A model generated the notes under the pieces. The model made no database searches. It had not been told where the DNA came from and saw nothing but the letters and a program-made list of their open reading frames with translations. From Paralvinella palmiformis (Eukaryota; Annelida; Polychaeta; Terebellida; Alvinellidae): a stretch of DNA of 64,000 nucleotides. This document shows, piece after piece, positions 55,683 to 64,000 of this stretch. The stretch is from NCBI GenBank assembly GCA_025642065.1, contig JAODUP010000055.1, forward strand, positions 674,001 through 738,000, in the 5' to 3' direction. How positions within the stretch are numbered: position 1 is the stretch's first letter; every line of letters starts with the position of its first letter. The position numbers were made by a program, and so were the translations under genes.

Positions 55683-56892
55683 CATTGATACACACTGAAT
55701 ATGTTATGCTGGTCATCTTGTGTAGGCCATGTTTTTAATAAATAAACGTAGCTGTGATTAAAAAAAAATATTATTCTGATATGGGCAAAAGAGAATGATA
55801 CCAAGCTGCAACACAAGAACAGAGCAAGAGATGCAAAACAGAGTCCCTGATAAAATTCACGGAATCTATACATATGACTTAGCTAAGATCATGCACATAT
55901 TTGATTATTTGGCGACTTTCACCAATTACATACAGTCAAAATATGTATGTAATCTACGTGTAAGCGTTTGCATTCATAGGTGTATTTGTGTGCGCATACA
56001 AATGCACATGTTTATTAAAATTATTACGTACCTGGCGGACAAAACAAATCACGAGACGGGGTACATTTCTAAAAAGAATACATTAATCTGAAGCAATGAT
56101 ACCACCATAATACATAATTTTTCTACTAAATCTGACTAGTTTCACTGTGTGTTTGTTTGTTATTAGTTATGCATAAGTTGATGAATTAATGATGAATTAG
56201 CATTGTGCTAATTATGCACATTTATATTTCATACTCAACGATAAATATTCAGATGTAAAACTAAACTGAAAATAATTTGTTTGTTGATAAAATTTCACCA
56301 ACTTCCAATGTTCCTCTGATTAATTTGAATGAATCCAAAAATAACTTTAATTAAAATCACTGCGAGTAATACAGCAGTAGTTTCCGTTCAAATGTGCACT
56401 ATGGCACTTATATCATTACAGCAATCCTTAGCGTCCACACAATGCACATCCAGATAGGTCAGACCAATCAAGCAGCCAGCTGATTTATGAATAAAGGCAT
56501 ACCGACTGCTACAAAATTACTTTGATTCTATTACTCTGTCTGAACAGCATTAAATTCATTATGGGATAATATCATGACACGGCAGCTGTATAATACTGCC
56601 CGATCATGACAGCACATGGACATCTACATGTATTAACCTTAACACACAGGTATTAAACACATGACTCGACAAAGAGGTTATAAATGTTACACAGCATACC
56701 TATGTATATGATAGCATTGTGTTAGTAGTAATAAAATGGGTCAGTTTCCAGAACATCCCTGTAACAAATGAAATAAAAACAAATGCAGTCATCTACCTCT
56801 AATAGTTTGTCATGGAAATAAAATACATCCTTACAAACTTGGGACAAAATACACTTCACAAGTAGCAATGGAACTTCACATTGTATATGATA
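54367..56892. other. STN1-HVCN1 intergenic region
   Basis: Nothing coding is recognised. Short CA and TA runs (about 54673-54686 and 55650-55681). The HVCN1 3' UTR should extend leftwards from 56892, but no clear minus-strand AATAAA is close to the stop. Confidence 0.45.
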
Positions 56893-57854
56893 TTATGAGC
56901 TGACTTCCGATGACTCCATTATATCTGGTGGAAGGGGTTTCTTCTCACAGATTTCATTGACCTCTGCAACAACACTGATAAGTCTTCCAGCAATTGGACG
57001 TTCAACAGTTTCAAAATCAATGCCATGTTTCCTCAGCAACCCCTGAAGTGCCTCAATTTCCTTCTCCTGTGCATTACAGTACTCGCGATATTTTGCTAAC
57101 TCCTGTTCAATGGCTTCTCTAACTCTGCGCTCTCTGGCCAAACGTCGTTCTGCTTGTTTCTTTACCGAGTTGATGATACCTGTGCAGTCAAATATTTAAA
57201 AAAAATCAAATAATATAATGCACATTTTGAACAATAAAAATAATCCAAATTTAATCATGTCATTCTACTGATGGCTTTAACCTTGTGCTGCATGCACTTT
57301 TACAAAGCCAGTATCTGACCTAAAAATCAAAGTTTTATACTTTGAAACTTACCATTCAGGATTTTTGTGATACGCCACAGTCTTAACGCTATAACAAGCC
57401 CCACACTTGCCTGAAGTCCCTCATTATTTGCAAATGCAATGTTAAGTGCAAATGCTACTATGACCACAACTGCATCAAAGACATCCAACTTAGCTTTGAA
57501 GAATTCTAATCTTAAGCAGAACACTTTCAGAGCTATCTCAATCAGAAAGAGCGAAACAATCCCAATGCTAATATAATGAATCACTTTTGGCACGGGGCTG
57601 GTGTCATGAAATTGAAAAACACGCAGGTCTATGAGGAGTTCAGTAATTACGAGCAGGCAGTCCAGTATCACCAGTGAAACGACAATTATTTGAAACTTGT
57701 TAGTGTTTAAGATGTGGCTGAGTTTATCGCGGCAAGTAGGTGGCAGATGCTTTCCATCTTCCGAATCTGTAGTCATCGAACTGTTTGAGTCATCTTTTTC
57801 AATAACTCTCTCCAGATCGTCAGCAGCCACCTTTTTGAATCCTTCCATTCGCAT
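56893..57854 (-). CDS. HVCN1: HVCN1, voltage-gated proton channel
   Basis: Hv1 is a voltage-sensor-only protein that conducts protons out of cells and assembles as a dimer through a C-terminal coiled coil. Coding exons (minus strand): 57854-57353, then 57179-56893; 789 nt, 262 residues (human 273). Four membrane helices lie at about 54-78, 91-114, 123-143 and 148-167. Conserved: the S1 selectivity aspartate D65 and E72, S2 E106 and K110, S3 D127, and S4 R158-L-W-R161. Differences from human Hv1: the third S4 charge is K164 rather than arginine, N138 replaces the S3 Asp185, and the zinc-site His193 position is G146 (H93 matches His140). The coiled coil runs about 172-215, followed by an acidic 35-residue tail. 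The splice acceptor abuts the ATG, so an upstream exon exists. Confidence 0.97.
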
Positions 57855-59268
57855 CTGTTGATAACAAATATATTTTAGGGTAACATAAATGTATATTTAA
57901 TTTTTATGGAAAAGCTAAAATATTAAATTTCAAGGGTATTAACCTAAAATGAAGAAAAACTATTAATCACCTGAACCATCTTTGTTGTAGGTGATTCTCA
58001 TACAGATAAAAACCCTTGAACACATAACAGTCACAACTGCTAAGGTTTTAATAGCACCACTCTGAAAATGAAGTGTTTTAAATATGTATTTCTTAAATAT
58101 GACTTTCCACATGAAAATATAAAATGGTTGAAGAGTAGTTGACAAAATTATTCAAGTATAAATAAAATTGAATTTGGTAACAACAGCGAACTGAAGAATC
58201 TATATCGATGTACTTGTTGAGTTGTTTTTAGTCTCTGAACTGGTCACACCTGCATGGGACCTATGGCTGGGGGGTAAATCTAATATCATAACATTAGGCA
58301 GGCTTTGGGAAACAAATCCCACAAACACAACCAGGTGTGAGTGGGATTCAAACCCAAGCATTTATGCCAATTATGGTCTTCTCTATCACACTGTCTGTAA
58401 TAATTACGACTGACATGCAGACTACATGAGGTTTTTGAATGTCACATAATAATATGACTATAGAATCTAGAGATACCAGATGTGTTATTTAACAATATTC
58501 TGGACTATGAATGCACCATCTTCAAAATAACACAGAACACGTCTATCGAGTCCACCTTTGATATTGGCTGTCCGCAAACGTTACGGTAAAGCAAGTACTG
58601 AAGTAGAGATCTAGAATTAGACTCTAGAGCTCTATAGAATAATAGATAGATCTATATCTAGATCTAGACGTCCTAGCCCTAGCCCTAGCCTAGGCTTTGT
58701 GCGACGTAAAGCAAATCATAACTTCAATTATATTATCTGTTATAAAAAAAAATAATTCTAAACAGTTCATAATAAACTATTCATACCTGTTTTGTACCAC
58801 ACAACAATTATGATGCAATTAATTACCAAACATATCCATAATATATATTTTTCTGTAAGTCAGAATATTTTTCACCAGACTATATGCCTTTGTTTACATC
58901 AAGCGCCACCTGGTGAATCTCTAAGCTTAATCTCGAGGTAGAGCTTTGGCCGCTTTGAGTAATATCACATTATTCACTTATTGCAGTATATTTTGTTGTA
59001 TTTTGGCAAATAATTAAATTAAAAAAATTACTAGCATATTACTGTAATTTAAAGTACCAAACTCTTATAAAATTATAAATATTTACCGAGTTTTAATCGA
59101 TAGATGGCACTATAGTATAGAGTAATAGACTCTACAGTCTAGATCTACTTCATCTAGTCAATATTGGAACAACTCGACGAGACTGGCAGACCGAACGTCG
59201 TAGTGAGTCTAGTCCAGTAGGATTTTGTTCGACGAAGTTTTCTCATAGACTTATGTATTTAATCAAAC
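57855..59268. promoter_or_regulatory. Divergent HVCN1/PRKRIP1 intergenic region
   Basis: Holds the HVCN1 5' exon(s), both promoters and a minus-strand SINE D copy (58222-58400). A CTAG-rich cluster lies at about 58605-58700 (eight CTAG tetramers, including overlapping AGATCTAGA-type palindromes and a CCCTAG run), with more CTAG sites at about 59138-59215. No TATA box is placed with confidence. Shared regulation is inference. Confidence 0.45.
58222..58400 (-). mobile_element. SINE family D, minus-strand copy
   Basis: Complement has the B-box-like 'GGGTTTGAATCCC' followed by 'tgtgtttgtgggat', and ends in sequence matching 'gcaggtgtgaccag', as in the copy at 15619. Confidence 0.7.
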
Positions 59269-60131
59269 ATGTCTACTGAAAACGAAGAACGTACTGTGGT
59301 TGTTCCCAAGTCTGCAGCTGAAATTCAGCGTCTCAAGCTTGAGAAGTTAATGAAAAAAATTGTGAGTTATCAAGTTCAGCTCACAGTTGACGAACTCAGA
59401 ACTGTGCAATAAATAATGTAAAATTATAATATCGCTTCGTTGATAGATCTAGTTATAATAATAGAGCTCATAATATAGTAATTGTTCTGGTTACTCATAG
59501 TGACGATTCCTTGTAAATTGGCCCCTGATTAAATCTAATTCACCCCACTTTCAGTAAATTCACACTGCTCAGCCTCAGTGCTCCTGGTCGGCTGGTGACA
59601 GTCACAATATCAATGTGAATATCTCATTATTTGTTAATCACGTATTAAAGAACAAAGACACTAGTTTGGGGAAACTCGGGTAGCTTTGCCTTGGATGATA
59701 TAAAACATTCTATTAGACCAGGAAATTATCAATCAACACCTTGGTAACCCAGTCTGGTTACGCCGTATTCCATCAATCTAGTAACTAGTCTAGTACATGA
59801 AGAATTCACAAATAACCAGATAAGATTAAGAAATGTTTTAAGACTGTAAACCGTTGAAGATTGTTATTAAACTACCAGCCTCATCACAATGTTCGTTGAT
59901 CCAAGCAATTAACATTAAAATAGTTGTTCACACCATAATGTCAATGGGCTGAGATCGACGTGGGTATCATAAATATATGTTGATTTCCGCCATATTGCAT
60001 TAAAGTGTTTATTATTGATATTATTGTTTGTATCTCAGCCCATGTCGATTACTATATATTTATATAATTATACATATTATTATATATATATCGGCGATCT
60101 TGGCCCACTGTTATGTTTCATCTGTTTTGTG

Positions 60132-60169
<38 letters not shown>

Positions 60170-63117
60170 CTATTTTATAATTCTGTCATCCGGTTTATTA
60201 TGAATAATTAAATAAATCAGTAAATTAGTTAACTGGTTATATAAAATTAACAGCTAAATATAATATGAGAAATATTTGTCATAGGCATAATTGTGCAAGT
60301 ACTTTGTACTATGGGCCTGACACCTCTTAAGTACACAAGGTCGCCTTTGTTGTCTAACTGGTAGTGGGTTGGAGCACAGATCACTACCACCTCAGTTCAA
60401 ACCTCTGTGTGGGCTTATCTGGAGGGTGTTTCATCATTGACTTTGCTTCATTACCTTTGGAGGTCGCTCGGATCATTTAGCCTACTATGTGCACAAAAGT
60501 GGCCGTAAAACATCAGTCATTATAATTTTATCTTAAGTACCCAATAAAGCTTATTATTATAAAAATTATTGTTAAAAATATTTTGTTTGTTTTCTTCTTG
60601 CAAGTATTAATTGCATGGGGCTTTAAAACGCAAATCTAATTTGGTGAATTTATGCTGTTTCATTATCTTTGTGTTAACAATAAATAATATGCATATTGTT
60701 GAAATTAATAAAAATTTATGAATTCAAAGTTTTGAGTAACTAATATTTGTAAAATAGGTTTACAATTTAACACTTAGGTATTGCCTTCTTCATACTGTCA
60801 TATCGTAATAATAATGGCAGTCAGTGTATCAGTAGGCTTTCGGTCAGTTGCCATCCCTCCAAACATTGGCCCCTTTTAATATGAAACAACAGTAATCCAT
60901 ATTTTATTGCAGAATGTAGAGATTATTTTCAGTCGATGGTTTGTAGAGACTGCTACAGGAATTGACTCTGTATATGTTCAGTTGCACACAGATGTTTTTT
61001 GTTGCAGTTTTTCTCATAAGAACAACATTGCTGCGGTATGAACCTTATACTAGTGTTCAGTCATCAAGTTAAGTAGATAAATAGAACTTAAGATCTGATA
61101 TGTGTTCTAGAATAATTGTTTATGGGCTCATGCTTTTTACAGGACAAAGAAGTATACATTCCTGATGCACGTGATCCAAAACTGCCACGGGTCTTCAAAC
61201 CACCCGAGTTTATCCGTAACGTTTGGGGTAAGCTGACAAATATCTTTGAACACATTTAGCAAAATACTACCAAAGAACAACATACCTCAAATGTGATTAA
61301 TTTATATAGTTAGTAGTGTATTATTTACATTCTTATTTCTAGTGTCTGTGTGATTACTTTCAGGATCATCTGCTGGTGCTGGTAGTGGAGACTTCCATGT
61401 GTACAGAGGAGTTAGGAGAAGAGAATATGCTCGACAGAAATTTCTCAAAGAAATGACCGAACAAGTAAATGTCACATTCATATATCAGAGATACTCTTTA
61501 TTCAGCCAGGTCCGTAAGGGGCCTTGAAAGCCTTGCATTTAATTGTGGTCAGCAAAAAAACTTTTGGCTCAATTGTCGTGATGAATAACAGCCATTGGCC
61601 AGCGGCAATCGGACATAATACTTAGTGCTACATCATTGTTGGCGTTGGGAAAGCCATTGCACAGAATATATCAATCTTGAATTTATTTTTTAAATGGTAT
61701 TGAAAAGCCATGAAATGTCCAGATGTGTATGGACCTTGATTCAGAAAGAATTAAGTTTTTTACCCCGAAAATGTGGTGTAGTTGTCAATGTGTTGTCACC
61801 GGAAAATATGGGGTAGTTGTCAATGTGTTGTCGCCCGAAAATGTGGGGTAGTTGTCAATGTGTTGTCACCCAAAAATGTGGGGTAGTTGTCAATGTGTTG
61901 TCACCCGAAAATGTGGGGTAGTTGTCAATGTGTTGTCACCCGAAAATGTGGGGTAGTTGTCAATGTGTTGTCACCCAAAAATGTGGGGTAGTTGTCAATG
62001 TGTTGTCACCTATCTTTTGTATTGCATATTTTATGATATCTGGCTGATCATTGTAATATATATCTTAGGAGAAAAAAGACCAAGAATTTCAAGAAAAATT
62101 GGAAAAACATAAAAGGGAAGATGAAGAGAAGGTATCGAAGAAAAGAGCTAAAAGGTAAACAATGTGATGTGCGGTAGAACGAACTATTAATTATCGTGGC
62201 ACAAGATAATTTTAGAGTGGGAGAAATTTATTTAGAATTAGTCTCTGTGGGGGAGCTGTAAATTACAGACCATTTGTGTCTCCCTCATTTGAGGTTGCCA
62301 GTCACGTAAAAAAAACTGCCATTTTGGCCATTATTATAATTATTATGGCATGGTGATCGCTGTATCACAAATGGAAGTTGGGCTTGTATCTATATGCACG
62401 TAATCATGGTACACGTATTTTGAAGGTTTGCATGGTGGCATAAACAAGCAATCGTATGTTCGTAACGTTAGGTACAAAACGTCAGTAATAACAGGAGCAT
62501 CTCCATGGCATAACTAATAGTGTGGTTGGCCACACAGACCATTAGTCCATTTAGCATACCGCGTGGCGAAAAGTCACCACAACACAGCATCATTTCTCAT
62601 ATATGATAACACTAGGCGAGATGGTTTTTACTTTAGCAATATGATGACAAACAATAATATTGAAACATCAGTGTGGGTGCTTCGGTATTATTTACAACAG
62701 ACTTGAATGTACTCGACGGCCCGTTAGTTTAGGATGTTTTTTGGCGGGGGGAGGGGTAATTGTGATTATGTTTTTTTTGGAGGTTTTAGTTGTGATGATT
62801 TATGTTCTAAGATTAAAGAAGAAAATGAAGTTGAAGGGAAAGAAGCAACAGAAGACTGGCAAGGAAAGCAAGCCTGGTGAGAGAAACGACTCCGAATCTG
62901 AAGGTAATTTTAAAATACATGTTATAATAATTTGTTGTTCGTGTCTATTTTTTTAGCAAATATTAACTCATTATTTTTAGCTTCATATTTATACCTTTTC
63001 AGAAATAACTTAATGTTGTTGTTTTTCTTATCTCCTCCAGAAGATACTGATGATGAATGTGAACCAAAGCAAGCAGTTAAAGGTCCAGAAAAAAATGACG
63101 AGGAAATTTCTGAATAA
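59269..63117 (+). CDS. PRKRIP1: PRKRIP1, PRKR-interacting protein 1 (spliceosome-associated)
   Basis: PRKRIP1 is a small basic nuclear protein found in activated spliceosomes; in mammals it binds double-stranded RNA and inhibits the kinase PKR. Exons: 59269-59361, 61143-61227, 61364-61464, 62069-62154, 62812-62903, 63041-63117. They total 534 nt, 177 residues (human 184), with all phases agreeing. The N-terminus has 'VPKSAAEIQRLKLEKLMK', then 'PPEFIRNVWGSSAGAGSGDF' and 'HVYRGVRRREY', the family's most conserved block. A long Lys/Glu-rich helix ('KKRAKRLKKKMKLKGKK') and an acidic Ser/Glu tail follow. ATG choice fits the family length. A 35-bp minisatellite sits in intron 3, and SINE/MITE copies in intron 1. 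Confidence 0.96.
59942..60110. mobile_element. Short palindromic MITE
   Basis: The left end CAATGGGCTGAGATCGACG and the complement of the right end CAGTGGGCCAAGATCGCCG form terminal inverted repeats over 169 bp. A third internal inverted copy (about 60031-60049, 'tatctcagcccatgtcgat') allows alternative hairpins. CAGTG-type ends suggest hAT; flanking duplication is unclear. Confidence 0.65.
60335..60530 (+). mobile_element. SINE family A, full-length copy with target duplication
   Basis: Flanked by TCTTAAGTAC (60325-60334 and 60531-60540), with similarity continuing as a(c/a)caa-type sequence. The head is 'cctttgttgtctaactggta' with B box 'CAGTTCAAACCT'. The complete body 'tgactttgcttcattacctt', 'ggaggtcgctcggatcattt', 'aaaagtggccgtaaaacatc' follows. 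This is the best reference copy in the window. Confidence 0.9.
61766..62010 (+). repeat. 35-bp minisatellite, exactly seven units
   Basis: The unit begins CGAAAATGTGGGGTAGTTGT and ends CAATGTGTTGTCACC. Seven head-to-tail units with only a few substitutions fill 245 bp in PRKRIP1 intron 3, ending 58 bp before the exon at 62069. Confidence 0.97.
62222..62342 (+). mobile_element. SINE family C, 5'-truncated copy
   Basis: Carries only the 3' block: 'aatttatttagaattagtct', 'gagctgtaaattacagacca', 'cctcatttgaggttgccag', ending in an ATTATA-rich tail. It lies in PRKRIP1 intron 4. Confidence 0.82.
62480..62600 (+). mobile_element. Probable decayed SINE family A copy
   Basis: Worn match to the head ('gcatctccatggcataacta') and the body ('ccatttagcataccgcgtgg', 'gaaaagtcaccacaaca'). 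Confidence 0.45.
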
Positions 63118-63202
63118 TCCCATATTATCACTCATTCTCCATTTGTACATAATTGAAGTTTTTTATGATTCAACTCTTTTAATGTATTATATAAATGTGA
63201 AT

Positions 63203-63208
63203 AATAAA
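63203..63208 (+). terminator. Candidate PRKRIP1 polyadenylation signal
   Basis: AATAAA 86 bp after the stop codon, followed by T-rich and TGT-containing sequence. Position and spacing are typical. Confidence 0.65.
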
Positions 63209-64000
63209 GTATCCCATTTCATTTATTTCCTGTTATGCTGTATACACAGTTCTTGTATATCAGTCAGTTGGTTCACAGGTTTGTTTGGTCGAGGGGCAAA
63301 ACCTTGGTCAAACACCTGACAAACAGGTGCGAGTCAGGTTATTTGCATGTCAGTGTGGGATGCTCTATGTGATCCTTAAATAATATACAGTGCTATTTTA
63401 TTGTATTGCTTTAAACAATGCTTCTCTGATTGAGAGCAGCATTTCCATACGCCATCATTTACCTACACCAGGTATGCGTCCACAGCTGAGAGGCATGGAC
63501 ATTTTTTGTCTGTACATTCATTATGCAATGATATGAGAAACTACTCGGTGCTCAGTTTTTTTCCTGGAAACATTTTGGCGAGTCGTGAATGGCATACGAG
63601 TCTAAGAATGTCAACTTGACATTTGAATGGTTGTGGTGTATCAAAAATATGACCATTTAAGTCATGACAGCTTATCTTTTTGTTTTATTTATAATGACTT
63701 CGTAAACACTGGCAGTTTATTATTAATAATCTTTCATTAATTCACAGGAAACCTAGTACATTGTTAAGAAAGTTATCAGCTTCAGTATAAAGAGGCAAGA
63801 ACAAGATCCAACGTGCAACATGAAATTTATTATGAAACTGGAAAATATAACTGAACTGAGTTTACAATGTGAGAACATATAACATCTGAGAAAACATATA
63901 TACTAACATCTTAGTATTAACTGGACAGGTGATATATTTTCTGTAAAACCACTGAAGTCTCACTCGCATCCAGTAACTTGATACTTGGATTATTTGCCTT
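63209..64000. other. Right flank, no gene recognised
   Basis: No exon with family features on either strand. Short open frames across 63181-63319 are not supported. Confidence 0.5.

Larger units (their letters stand above)
59362..61142. other. PRKRIP1 intron 1
   Basis: Contains a palindromic MITE (59942-60110), a TA run (60135-60167) and a full SINE A copy (60335-60530). No other exon is seen. Confidence 0.6.

Noticed and set aside
58675..58695. CCCTAG repeats resembling a telomere-like tract
   Set aside because: The unit is not TTAGGG/CCCTAA and only about three units occur.
1..64000. CRISPR array, rRNA or bacterial-type operon
   Set aside because: Gene structure is spliced eukaryotic; no regularly spaced short repeats with unique spacers and no rRNA-like conserved blocks were seen.

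Overview
The window is eukaryotic, AT-rich and intron-dense. It carries five spliced genes with clear animal orthologues, one single-exon RING gene, and many interspersed repeats. Lophotrochozoan, probably molluscan and most likely gastropod, is my best guess, from the intron structure, several tRNA-headed SINE families and the channel sequence. This is inference: no marker in the window fixes the species.

Layout. (1) 2297-22677, plus strand: GLE1, the mRNA-export/translation factor. I could assemble 13 in-frame exons; the true N-terminus probably lies upstream of the window. A RING/coiled-coil protein with a C-terminal membrane anchor (4894-6150, minus strand) sits inside the long first intron of this model. 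The same intron holds a deleted hAT transposon (about 9477-12093) and several SINEs. (2) 26586-38171, plus: CHFR, with FHA, RING and PBZ modules in 20 coding exons. The model is in frame everywhere except for 2 extra bases at about 35330. (3) 44977-50464, plus: STN1, the OB-fold subunit of the CST telomere/replication complex, 9 coding exons, 340 aa. (4) 56893-57854, minus: HVCN1, the voltage-gated proton channel, two coding exons, 262 aa. (5) 59269-63117, plus: PRKRIP1, a spliceosome-associated basic protein, 6 exons, 177 aa. HVCN1 and PRKRIP1 are divergently arranged about 1.4 kb apart.

The genes do not form one pathway. GLE1, PRKRIP1, CHFR and STN1 are housekeeping nuclear functions (mRNA export, splicing, mitotic checkpoint, telomere replication); HVCN1 is a membrane channel.

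The space between exons is filled with mobile elements: TTAA-flanked (Kolobok/piggyBac-like) MITEs, TA-flanked (mariner/pogo-like) elements, hAT-type elements, fragments of two kinds of non-LTR retrotransposon, at least four tRNA-headed SINE families (several copies with clean target-site duplications), TA/CA microsatellites and two minisatellites.

The points most worth checking are the 2-nt frameshift in CHFR, three introns that keep frame only with a GC donor (two in GLE1, one in CHFR), a glutamine-rich exon in GLE1, a 22-bp perfect palindrome just upstream of a GLE1 splice acceptor, and charge and zinc-site changes in the proton channel. I did not find a wholly new biological system. All exon models come from splice signals, reading phase and remembered family features; no alignment was run.
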